Positions 30,746-39,700 of a stretch of DNA of 64,000 nucleotides are shown here, piece by piece. The translations under genes were made by a program, and so were the position numbers. The notes below the pieces were generated by a model. It made no database searches, had not been told where the DNA came from, and was given only the letters and a program-made list of their open reading frames with translations. Location of the stretch: NCBI RefSeq assembly GCF_030813715.1, contig NZ_JAUSUZ010000001.1, forward strand, positions 7,794,501-7,858,500. Reading direction: 5' to 3'. Positions within the stretch are counted from its first letter, which is position 1; every line of letters begins with the position of its first letter. Source of the DNA: Catenuloplanes indicus. Its GTDB lineage: Bacteria > Actinomycetota > Actinomycetes > Mycobacteriales > Micromonosporaceae.

Positions 30746-33048
30746 AGGTCACGGACCGGGTCGAGCGGCCGGAGCGGCTGGCCGCGGTCGCCGCGACCGG
30801 GCTGACCGGCCGGCGCGACGTGCCCGGCCTGGACCGGCTGACCGGGCTCGCGTCCCGGCTGCTCGGCGTGCCTACCACGCTGGTCTCGCTGGTCACCGCG
30901 GACCGCCAGGTGTTCCCCGGCCGGACCGGGATGGCGCTCGGTGAGACGCCGCTGTCCCACTCGTTCTGCCGGCACGTGGTCGCGGACGACGCACCGATGA
31001 TCGTCACGGACGCCCGTACCGACCCGCGGGTCAGCGACAACCCGGCGGTCCCGGAACTGGGCGTGATCGCGTACGCGGGCATGCCGATCCGGGTCGCGGG
31101 CGAGACGCTCGGCGCGTTCTGCGCGATCGACTCGGTGCCGCGCGCCTGGACCGGCACCGAGCTGGCCGTGCTGGAGGACCTGACCGCCGCGGTCGAGTCG
31201 GAGATCGCGCTGGACCGGGCCGCGCACGACGCGGAGCGCTCGGCCACCGCGTTCAAGGCGGTGCTGGACGTGGCGCACGACGCGTTCGTCAGCATCGGCC
31301 CGGACGGCGTCGTGCTGGAGTGGAACCACGCGGCGGAGAACCTGTTCGGCTGGACCCGCGCGGAGGCGATCGGCCGCGAACTCACCGGCCTGATCATCCC
31401 GCCCGAGCACCGCGCCGCGCACGACGCCGGCCTGGCCCGGGTGCGCGCCACCGGCGTCTCCACGCTGGCCGGCCGGCGCATCGAACTGCCCGCGCTGCAC
31501 CGCTGCGGCCGCCGCTTCCCGATCGAGCTGACGCTGCAGGTCACGGCCGGCCGGTTCCACGGGTTCCTGCGCGACATCAGCGAGCGGCGGGCGGCCGAGG
31601 ACCTGCTGCGCCGGCAGGCCGAGCTGATCGACGCCGCGCCCGCCGCGATCATCGTCCGGGACCGGGACGGCACGATCCGCTCGTGGAACCGGGGCGCGGA
31701 GGAGACGTACGGCTGGCCCGCGACCGCGGTACTCGGCCGCAACATCCACCGGCTGCTGGCCACCGAGTTCCCGGCCGGCCGGGAACAGGTCGAGCGCGCG
31801 CTCACCGAGCACGGCGCCTGGCACGGCGAGCTGATCCACCGGCGCGCGGACGGCACCGAGCTGGTCGAACTGAGCCGGCAGACCCTGCGGGCCGGCCCGG
31901 ACGGCGCCGCCGAGATCATCGAGACGAACGCGGACATCACCGAACGCCGGCACGCCGAGCGCGCGCTGCAGGTCACCGAGCGGCAGTTCCGCACGCAGTT
32001 CCACCAGTCCACGATCGGTCAGCTGATCATGGACGCCGGTGGCACGATCATGCATGCGAACAGCGCGTTCGCCGCGATGCTCGGGCTGACGCCACCGGAG
32101 GTGGCCGGCCGGCACATCGCCGACGTCACCCACCCCGAGGACCGCGAGGAGGACGCCCGCAGACGGGCCGGGCTGAACGGCGCCGACTTCGCCTCCTACG
32201 AGCGGGTGAAACGGCTGCTGGACGTGCACGGACACCCGGTCGACGTGCGCGTCGCGGTCCGGATGGTCCGCGATCACGACGGCACCCCGCTGCACCTGCA
32301 GGCCGTCGTCCAGGACATCACCGCGCAACTGCACGCACAGCGCGAACGCGACGCCGCGCTGGCCGCGCTCACCGACCGCAACCGTCAGCTGGAGCAGGCC
32401 AACCTGCTCAAGCTCGACCTGATGGGCATGCTCTCGCACGACATCGGCACACCCCTGGCCACCATCATCGGGTACGGCGAGGTGCTCACCGACTCCCCGC
32501 TGGCCCCGCGCCAGCAGGCCGCGATGGACCGGATCCTGCGCGGCGCCCGCCGGATCGACGAGCTGCGCCACAACGTGCTCGCCATGTGCGCGCTCGACGC
32601 CGACCGTCTGGAGACCCGCCGCGAGCCGGTGCTGCTCGCCACCGCGCTGGCCGACGCGGTCCGCGCCGCCGACATGACGGTGCCGATCTCCTGCCCGCCC
32701 GGGATCGTGGTCCTGGCCAACCCGGCCCACCTGCAGCAGATCGTGGTCAACTTCCTGTCCAACGCGGCGAAGTACGGCGGCGGCGCCACGCTCGTCACGG
32801 CCGTGGCCGGGGCGGAGACGGTGGAGATCGGCGTCCACGACTCCGGCCCCGGCGTGCCGGCGACGCTGCGCGCCCACCTCTTCGAGCGCTACACCCGCGC
32901 CGCGGACGTCACCGCCACCGGCCACGGCCTCGGCCTGCACATCGTGGCCAGCCTCGCGGAGGCGAACGGCGGCTCCGTCGCCCACCGCGACAACCACCCC
33001 ACCGGCAGCATCTTCACACTCACCCTGCACCCGGCACCGCGCGCCTGA
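30742..33048 (+). CDS. GAF-PAS-PAS-PAS histidine kinase
   Basis: A 768-residue kinase from a GTG that overlaps the previous stop (GTGA). Domains: GAF (~25-165), three PAS domains (~175-285 with NLFGWTRAEAIGRELTGLI; ~295-410 with EETYGWPATAVLGRNIHRLL; ~420-535 with AMLGLTPPEVAGRHIADVTH), a HisKA domain with His566 in MLSHDIGTPL, and HATPase (~650-765; NFLSNAAKYGGG, DSGPGVP, GHGLGLHIVASL). The GAF resembles that of the upstream kinase, suggesting the pair arose by duplication plus PAS insertion. Both kinases are probably made in fixed ratio and could form hetero-oligomers. Confidence 0.92.
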   Translation: MKVTDRVERPERLAAVAATGLTGRRDVPGLDRLTGLASRLLGVPTTLVSLVTADRQVFPGRTGMALGETPLSHSFCRHVVADDAPMIVTDARTDPRVSDNPAVPELGVIAYAGMPIRVAGETLGAFCAIDSVPRAWTGTELAVLEDLTAAVESEIALDRAAHDAERSATAFKAVLDVAHDAFVSIGPDGVVLEWNHAAENLFGWTRAEAIGRELTGLIIPPEHRAAHDAGLARVRATGVSTLAGRRIELPALHRCGRRFPIELTLQVTAGRFHGFLRDISERRAAEDLLRRQAELIDAAPAAIIVRDRDGTIRSWNRGAEETYGWPATAVLGRNIHRLLATEFPAGREQVERALTEHGAWHGELIHRRADGTELVELSRQTLRAGPDGAAEIIETNADITERRHAERALQVTERQFRTQFHQSTIGQLIMDAGGTIMHANSAFAAMLGLTPPEVAGRHIADVTHPEDREEDARRRAGLNGADFASYERVKRLLDVHGHPVDVRVAVRMVRDHDGTPLHLQAVVQDITAQLHAQRERDAALAALTDRNRQLEQANLLKLDLMGMLSHDIGTPLATIIGYGEVLTDSPLAPRQQAAMDRILRGARRIDELRHNVLAMCALDADRLETRREPVLLATALADAVRAADMTVPISCPPGIVVLANPAHLQQIVVNFLSNAAKYGGGATLVTAVAGAETVEIGVHDSGPGVPATLRAHLFERYTRAADVTATGHGLGLHIVASLAEANGGSVAHRDNHPTGSIFTLTLHPAPRA

Positions 33049-33140
33049 ACCGCCGCGCCGCTGCGCTCCCGCGTGCCACCAGGCTCCCGCACGTGGCCGC
33101 GCTCCCGCACGCCGTCGTGCCGGGCGGGGGTGACGCCGGT

Positions 33141-34073
33141 TCAGGCGGCGCTGCGGGCCGCCGTGACGGCCGCGACCGTCTCCGTGGTCTCGTCGCGGCG
33201 CGGAGTCGCGGCGGGCGCGTCGCGGCGCGGCGAGCGGGTGGAGAGCCAGCAGCCGGTGGCGATCAGCGCGAACCCGGCGATCGTCCCGGTGCCGACCGGC
33301 TCGCCCAGCAGCGCCACGCCGAGCAGCACCGCCACCACCGGGTTGACGTAGGTGACCAGCCCGGCGCGGGCCGCGCCGATCTGGGCGATCAGGCCGTAGA
33401 AGGCCAGCAGCGCGACCGCGGTGCAGAGCACGCCGAGCGCGATCAGCGCGGCCCAGGACACCGGCCGGACCGGGCCGGCCGGCAGCGCGAACAGAGCGAA
33501 CGGCAGCAGCACCAGCGAGCTGATCGTGGTGGTGCCGGCGGTCAGCGCGACCGGTGGCACGTCGGCGGCGTGCCGCTGCACCAGCATGGTGGCGACCGCG
33601 TAGCCGAGCGTGGCCAGCAGCACCATGCCGGCGCCGAGCAGGCCCAGCCGGTCGCCGGACAGGTCCGCGCCGACCAGCACCGCGACGCCGGCGAAGCCGA
33701 GACCCAGGCCGGCCACCCGGGCCGGGCCCAGCGGCTCGCTGCGCAGCATCAGCAGCGCGATCACGGCCGGCTCGATCGCGATCAGCAAGCCGGTCATCGA
33801 GGAGCTGATGTGCACCTCGCCGTACGTGATGAGGAGGAACGGCCCGACGATGTGCACCAGCGCGATCGCGGCCACGATCGGCAGCCGGCCGCGCAGCGCG
33901 CCGAGTGTGCCGCGGGCGGCTGCGAGCGGCAGCAGCACCAGCGCCGCGACGGCGAGCCGGCCGAAGACCACGGCCAGCGGCGACAGGTCCTCGATAGCGA
34001 CCTTGATCAGCAGGTACGGCATGCCCCAGAGCAGGGACGCGGTGAGGAAGAGGATCCAGGCTCGTCTGTTCAC
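33141..34073 (-). CDS. EamA/DMT-family exporter
   Basis: A 310-residue protein with ten hydrophobic helices in two EamA repeats (WILFLTASLLWGMPYLLIKVA at the start and GLGLGFAGVAVLVG / YGLIAQIGAARAGLVTYVNPVVAVLLGVALLGE in the second half). It exports small metabolites such as amino acids across the membrane. It is divergent from a LysR gene (70-bp gap), the usual regulator arrangement. GTG at 34073 with TAAGAC seven bases upstream. Its short charged C-terminus lies 92 bp from the convergent kinase gene. Confidence 0.9.
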   Translation of the reverse strand: MNRRAWILFLTASLLWGMPYLLIKVAIEDLSPLAVVFGRLAVAALVLLPLAAARGTLGALRGRLPIVAAIALVHIVGPFLLITYGEVHISSSMTGLLIAIEPAVIALLMLRSEPLGPARVAGLGLGFAGVAVLVGADLSGDRLGLLGAGMVLLATLGYAVATMLVQRHAADVPPVALTAGTTTISSLVLLPFALFALPAGPVRPVSWAALIALGVLCTAVALLAFYGLIAQIGAARAGLVTYVNPVVAVLLGVALLGEPVGTGTIAGFALIATGCWLSTRSPRRDAPAATPRRDETTETVAAVTAARSAA

Positions 34074-34143
34074 GGGAGCAGTCTTACGCCGTACCGTTGT
34101 AAGTTGTAGTGATGATTTTCTGGGGTCGTTTTAAGGGATGCTT

Positions 34144-35040
34144 ATGATCGACATCAACCGGCTCCGGGTGCTGCGGGAGGTCGCGCGGCACGGCAGCTTC
34201 AACCAGGCCGCGGCCGCGCTGCGGATGACCGCGTCCGCCGTGTCCCAGCACGTGGCGGCGCTGGAGCGCGCGGTCGGCGCCGCCGTGGTCGAGCGCAGCA
34301 CGCGCGGCGTGCGGCTCACCGAGGCCGGCCGGATCCTGGCCGAGACGGCGGACACGGTCACCGCCGAGCTCGACCGGGCCACCCGCGACGTGCGCAAACT
34401 CGCCGGTGACACGGACCGGCACCTGTCGGTCGCCACGTTCACCAGCGGCGGTCAGCGGCTGCTCCCGGCCGCGCTGGGCCGGTTCTCCGAGCACCATCCG
34501 GACGTGCTGTTCACCGTGATGGAGAACGACACCGAGCAGAGCCTGCCGCAGGTCAGCGCGGGCGTGGCGGACCTGGCCATCGCGTACCACCTGGACGGCC
34601 CGCCACCGGACCGCCCCGGCCTGTCCTGGACGCCGTTGCTGGACGACCCGCTGTGGGCGGTGCTGCCGGCCGGGCACCCGCTCGGCGACCGGGACGAGGT
34701 CGCGCTCGGCGAGTTGTCGGCCGAGCGGTGGATCCTCGGCTGCGTCGAGCTTGACGACATCCTCGGGCACCATGCGGCGCTGGCCGGATTCGAGCCGGTC
34801 ATCGCGTGCCGCGGCACCGACTACGTCTTCGCCCAGTCGCTCGTCCGGGCCGGCATCGGCGTCAGCCTGGTCCCGCAGGTCGCGCTGGCCGGCGATCGCG
34901 GCGGGCTGGCCGTGGTGCCGTTGCGGCAGCCGGGCCCGGTCAGGTACGTGGGCGTGGCCACCCCGGCCCGGCGGGTTCGTCCGCTGGCGGCCGCGCTGCT
35001 GCGCGCGCTCCAGGAGACCGTGGCCGCGCTGCCGATGTAA
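34144..35040 (+). CDS. LysR-family transcriptional regulator
   Basis: A 298-residue regulator: winged helix-turn-helix at residues ~3-65 (LRVLREVARHGSFNQAAAALRMTASAVSQHVAALER), substrate-binding domain ~88-290. The ATG at 34144 is chosen because AAGGG lies seven bases upstream; the ATG at 34138 is in frame. Divergent from the DMT exporter, which it most likely controls. The spacer contains CCGTACCGTTGTAAG, related to motifs upstream of the TenA-like and serine hydrolase genes. Confidence 0.9.
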   Translation: MIDINRLRVLREVARHGSFNQAAAALRMTASAVSQHVAALERAVGAAVVERSTRGVRLTEAGRILAETADTVTAELDRATRDVRKLAGDTDRHLSVATFTSGGQRLLPAALGRFSEHHPDVLFTVMENDTEQSLPQVSAGVADLAIAYHLDGPPPDRPGLSWTPLLDDPLWAVLPAGHPLGDRDEVALGELSAERWILGCVELDDILGHHAALAGFEPVIACRGTDYVFAQSLVRAGIGVSLVPQVALAGDRGGLAVVPLRQPGPVRYVGVATPARRVRPLAAALLRALQETVAALPM

Positions 35041-35076
35041 AACTTTCTAGACATGATGTCCGGCTTCCTTTACCTT

Positions 35077-35104
35077 GGTGATGTCAAAGATTCTGTACAT
35101 CACC
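35077..35104 (+). promoter_or_regulatory. Inverted repeat in front of the membrane protein/HTH/dehydrogenase operon
   Basis: GGTGATGT (35077-35084) and ACATCACC (35097-35104) are perfect 8-base inverted arms separated by 12 bases, 19 bp before the ATG at 35123. The spacing places the arms on one face of the helix about two turns apart, as expected for a dimeric HTH protein. The small HTH regulator encoded in the operon is the obvious candidate. Confidence 0.6.
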
Positions 35105-35122
35105 GGCAGCCGGGAGTCCGTC

Positions 35123-35536
35123 ATGACGCTGGAGGAGAGACGCGCCTGGATCAGGCTCGTCGTCGCGGTGCTCGCCTACGCGGCGTACGCCGTGGTCGTC
35201 GCGGCGCGCGCGGCCGGTGGCCCGCTCACCGACGTGCCGTACGGTGGCGTGCTGCTGCTGTCCGTCGGCGGCGCGATAGCCGCGAGCGTGCTCGCCGAGA
35301 CGTTCCTCGGCGGCCGCTCCCGTGAGATCGACGTGCGCGACCGGGAGATCGGCCGGTTCGGCGACCACACCGCACAGTCGTTCGTGGTCATCGGCGCGGT
35401 CGCCGGCATGCTGATGGCGATCGCCGGCTGGGACCACTTCTGGATCGCCAACGTCATCTACCTGTGCTTCGTGCTCTCCGCCGTGCTCGGCGGCGTCACC
35501 AAGGTGATCCTCTACCGCACGGGCATGCCGTGGTGA
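35123..35536 (+). CDS. Four-helix membrane protein upstream of an HTH regulator
   Basis: A 137-residue membrane protein starting MTLEERRAWIRLVVAV, with four hydrophobic segments (about residues 8-30, 42-62, 85-103, 108-130) and a charged cytoplasmic loop (GGRSREIDVRDREIGRFG). The ATG at 35123 follows GGGAG; an in-frame GTG at 35075 would place the start before the inverted repeat and is less likely. Proteins of this shape regularly sit directly in front of small Cro/C1-type regulators. The role is unknown; it may sequester or sense for the regulator. Confidence 0.75.
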   Translation: MTLEERRAWIRLVVAVLAYAAYAVVVAARAAGGPLTDVPYGGVLLLSVGGAIAASVLAETFLGGRSREIDVRDREIGRFGDHTAQSFVVIGAVAGMLMAIAGWDHFWIANVIYLCFVLSAVLGGVTKVILYRTGMPW

Positions 35537-35763
35537 AGCCGACACGGGTGACGAACAGCATCCGCGCGCTCCGCTTCGCCGCCGGTGAGATGACCCAGGC
35601 CGACCTGGCCCGCCGGATCGGCGTCACCCGCCAGACCGTCATCGCGATCGAGCAGGGCCGCTACTCGCCCTCGCTGGAGATGGCCTTCCAGATCGCCCAC
35701 GTCTTCGGCGTGCCGCTCGAGGACGTCTTCCAGTACCCCTCGTCACCGGGAGAGCCCACATGA
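35533..35763 (+). CDS. Cro/C1-type HTH regulator
   Basis: A 76-residue DNA-binding protein with the helix-turn-helix MTQADLARRIGVTRQTVIAIEQGRYSPSLEMAF (split; residues ~20-52) and the family's end LEDVFQYP. The GTG start overlaps the stop of the membrane protein gene by four bases, and its own stop overlaps the ATG of the dehydrogenase by four bases, so all three genes are one tightly coupled operon. It probably represses the operon through the inverted repeat at 35077-35104. Confidence 0.9.
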   Translation: MKPTRVTNSIRALRFAAGEMTQADLARRIGVTRQTVIAIEQGRYSPSLEMAFQIAHVFGVPLEDVFQYPSSPGEPT

Positions 35764-36743
35764 GAGCCATGATCAATCGACGGTACGGGGATCCGTCCGC
35801 CGTCCTGCAACCGGCCGACCTGCCCCGTCCCACGCCCGGCCGCGGCGAGGTGCTGGTCGAGGTCCACGCCGCCGCCGTCGACCCGGGCGTGTGGATCCTG
35901 ATCACCGGCCGCCCACCCGCCGCGCGCCTGGCGTTCGGCGTGCGCCGCCCCCGGCAACCGGTTCGCGGCCGGGACCTGGCCGGTGTCGTCGTCGCGGCCG
36001 GTCCCGGCGTCACCGCGTTCACGGCCGGTGACGAGGTCTACGGCACCAGCGGCCGCGGCTCGTTCGCGGAGTTCACCGTGGCGCCGGTGCGCCGGCTGGC
36101 CCGCAAGCCCGCGCGGCTGTCGTTCACCGAGGCCGCGGCGATCCCGGTCTCCGGCCAGACCGCGCTGGACGCGATCCGCGCCGCCGGCCCGCTCACCGGC
36201 CGCCGAATAATGATCATCGGGGCGGGCGGCGGCATCGGTGCGTTCGCGGTCCAGCTCGCGGTCGCCGCCGGCGCACACGTCACCGCGGTCTGCGGCCCCG
36301 GCAAAGCACCGCTGATGGAGTCGCTCGGCGCGGACCGCGTCATCGACTACACCCGCGCGGAGATCGACAGCCACGGCCCGGTGCACGACGTCATCCTGGA
36401 CACCGCCGGCTGCCGGCCGTTCCCGCTGCTCCGCCGCGCGCTGACGCCGACCGGCACGGTCCTGCTGGCCGGCGGCGGCCACGACGCACCCGGCTTCCTC
36501 GGCGGCTTCACCCGCCAGCTGCGCGCCCCGCTGGCCGGCCTGTTCGGCCGCCGGCGCCTGCGCCCGGTGGCCGGCCACGAACGCGCGGCCGGTCTGGAGG
36601 AGATCAACCGGCTGGTCGAGGCGGGGCGGCTCACCCCGGTGATCGACCGGACGTTCCCGCTCACCGAGGCCGCGGCGGCCGTCGGCTATCTCGCCCGGGG
36701 CCACCCCACCGGCAAGATCGTGGTCACCGTCGAGCGATCGTAG
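35760..36743 (+). CDS. NAD(P)-dependent MDR-family dehydrogenase
   Basis: A 327-residue medium-chain dehydrogenase/quinone reductase. N-terminal GroES-like domain (VHAAAVDPGVWILITGRPP, GRDLAGVVVAAGPGVTAF), Rossmann fold with GAGGGIGAFAVQLAVAAGAHVTAV and C-terminal GKIVVTVERS. No structural zinc site is seen. It is the last gene of the operon with the membrane protein and HTH regulator (ATGA overlap). The 3' end overlaps the pseudokinase gene by 20 bases, tail to tail. Confidence 0.88.
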   Translation: MRAMINRRYGDPSAVLQPADLPRPTPGRGEVLVEVHAAAVDPGVWILITGRPPAARLAFGVRRPRQPVRGRDLAGVVVAAGPGVTAFTAGDEVYGTSGRGSFAEFTVAPVRRLARKPARLSFTEAAAIPVSGQTALDAIRAAGPLTGRRIMIIGAGGGIGAFAVQLAVAAGAHVTAVCGPGKAPLMESLGADRVIDYTRAEIDSHGPVHDVILDTAGCRPFPLLRRALTPTGTVLLAGGGHDAPGFLGGFTRQLRAPLAGLFGRRRLRPVAGHERAAGLEEINRLVEAGRLTPVIDRTFPLTEAAAAVGYLARGHPTGKIVVTVERS

Positions 36744-39700
36744 TGATCTCCGCCGGGGTGAGCGGCCGGTCGTAGGCGCGGATGTCGTCGATCGCGCCGC
36801 CGAACCGGTCCGTCCAGGCGCCGTCGACCAGCGCGCGCCCGGCCAGCAGCGGCCCGGACGCGTTCCAGCGCACCGGCCGGCCGACCGTGTCCTCGGCCGT
36901 ACCGTCGACGAACAACGTGACCCGCCCGGTCGCCGCGTCGTACGTCACCGCCAGATGCGTCCACGTCCGCAGCCGCGGCGTGGACGTCGACGTGACCATG
37001 TCGACGTCCGGCCCGCGCGAGTCGGTCCGCGGGAACAGCGCCCGCCAGGTGTCCGTCACCCGGTCGTACCGCACGACGAACCCGCTGGTCGTCGTCCCCG
37101 GCTGGGAGAGAATGCCCCGGTTGCCGCGCCGGTCGTTGATGAAGACCCAGGCCATGACCGAAAAACTCTGATCGGTACGGACCGCCGGACGCACCGACGC
37201 GGCATAGCTGTCCGAGGTGGACGCGGACAGCTGCACCGCGTGCCCGGACCCGTCATGCCCGGCCGGTGCCCAGCCGGTGATCGGCGAGAGCAGCGCGCCG
37301 TTGCCCCCACCGGAGCCGTCCACCAGCGTACGCCCGGTACCGACATCCGCCGGCCACCACAGCGCGAGACCGTCGGTGACACCGTCCGGCGGCGTCATCC
37401 GGGCCGGCCGCGGGGGAGCGGCCACCGGCCCACCCGCCCCGGAAGCGGGCGCGGCCGGAGTCGGCGGCACGGCCGGTTCCAGATTGTCCACCAGCAGCGT
37501 CCGGGTGGCCGGCACGGCGGCGACACCGATCATCAACGCACCGGTGGCGAGCGCGGCCACCGTGATCCGCCGCCGCCGCGCATTCCGGCGGTGCATCAGC
37601 TCCAGCCCGGTCGGCGGGGCCTTCCCGGCGTTCTTGCCGGCCGGTTCGGGTCTTCCGGCGTTCGGGCCGTCCGGTTCGGTCATCGCGGCGTCCTGGCCGG
37701 CCGGTGCCGTTTTGTCGGCGTTCTTGCCGCCCGGGTCCGCCCTCTCGGCATCCTTGCCGGCCGGCTCGGCCTTCGCGGCGGCTTCACCGCCCGGCGAGGA
37801 CACCGGCGCCGGCTCACCCACGGAAAGGCCGCCCGGCGCCTCACCGGCCGGAGGAAGGTCTTCGTCGATCGCACCGGACCCCGGGCCGTCGCCGAACGAG
37901 CCGCCCGGGAGCGGGCCGGCCATCGTCCCGGGCTCATCGCTCGTGCCCGCGTCGCTTGTGTCCGCGCCTTCGGCACTCGCGTCCGCGTCGACATCACCAG
38001 GGTCGCTTGAGCTGGTCCTCTGCGCGCCACTCGCGCCCGTGCTGATCGAGTTCGCGCCACCGGCGCCGGTCATCCCGGTTGCGCCGGTGCCGCCCGCGCG
38101 TGCGTCGCCGGCACTCGCGACGCTCGCGTGTGCGCTGCTCCCGCCCGCGTTGGCGCCGCCGGTGCCGGTGCCGCTCGCCCCCGGATCGGCCGCGATACCG
38201 GCGCTGCCCGCAGTACCGGCGGTGCCTGTGACGCTTGCGTTGCTGGCACTGCTGGCACTGCTGGCACTGCTGGCACTGCTGGCACTGCTGGCACTGCTGG
38301 TACTGCTGGTACTGCTGGTACTGCTGGTACTGCTGGCGCTGCCTGCGTCGCTGGCGATACCGGCGCTGGCACTGCCCGCGATACCGGCGCTGCCCGCGCT
38401 GCCGGGACTGCCCGTGCTGCCCGCGTCTTGGTTGGTCGCGCTACTCGCGCCACCGTCCCCTTCGCCGGTGTTGGTGGAGCCTGTGCTGTCCGCGCCTGTG
38501 CCGGCGTCGATCGCTCTTGCTCCGATCGCGCCGTCGCGGCCCGCGCCGCCGCCGTCGCCCGCACGCGTGGCGTTGATCATGGGGAAGTGGTCCGCCGCAA
38601 CGCCGGCCGAGTCGGCCTCGATAGCGTCGTCACCGTTTCGCACGCGGTCGTCCGCTGCCGTGCCGTTGTTCACGGAATCAACCGCACCCGCGCGATCCGT
38701 CGTGGGGCCCCGGCCGCTCGCGGTCGTGCCGCTCGCGGTCGTGCCGCCCGCGAGGCCCGGCACGCTGTCGCTGACGACCGGCGGCGCCGGCCTTGCCGCA
38801 CCGGTCGCGGAATCAGCCGTCGAGGTGACATCCGTGGCACCGGTCCGCGCCTCGGCGGTGCCGTGCGAACCCGCCCGGCCGCCCGGCCGGTGCCGATTCG
38901 GGCGCTCCCCGTCCGTACCGCCGGAGGGGTTCTGTGCCGTGCCCGCCTCGCCGGAACGCGCGGGAGAGCCGGACCCGGCATCGGGAATCGCGGCCGCACC
39001 CCACCGGCGGCGCTGCCGCCCGATCCCGAAGACCGATCCACGCTCCGCCCTGGACGCCGCCGGCGGCCGCGCACCGCCGTCATCGCCCGCCGGCGTGCCG
39101 GCCGACGATCCCGCCGGCGTGCCGGCCGATGACCCCGCCGGCTCCCCGGCGGACGGACCCGCCGGGGAGCCGGGCGGCGAACCGCCGGCCGGCCCCGCCG
39201 GAGAACCGGCCGACGTGTCCGCCGGCGCGGACGACGGCGTCCCCGCGGAATCGGGCGTCCGCCTCGCGCCCGGGACCACCGACGGTGGCTCCTGCCACGT
39301 GTCCGGTGCGGACACCGGGTAGCCGGCCGCTGCCTGCACCTCGCGCAGCCGCGCCGCGAACGCGCGCGCCGACCCGGCCTCGATCGCCGACGGTACGCCC
39401 AGCGCCGCGCCGAGCACGTCGGCCAGTCCCGGTACGGCCTGCACGCCGGCGGTCGCCAGACCCGCTCGCACGCCGAAGCCGGGTTGCGGCACCGTGCCGG
39501 TGAGCAGTGCGAACAGGACCTCGCCGAGCGCGGAGACGTCCTCGGTGCGGGATGCGTCCGCCGATCCGACGCGGAAGTCGGACAGCATCGGGTTGCCGTC
39601 CAGGTCGAGGAGCACGTTGGACAGCCGGACCGCGCCGTGCGGCACGCCGAGCCCGTGTGCGTAGGTGAGCGCGTCCGCCAGCCGTACGCCGGCGGCCAGC

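Noticed and set aside
37217-39322. Long plus-strand open frames opposite the pseudokinase gene
   Set aside because: The minus-strand protein has recognisable kinase and LamG domains; the plus-strand frame is a mirror of its GC-rich linker.
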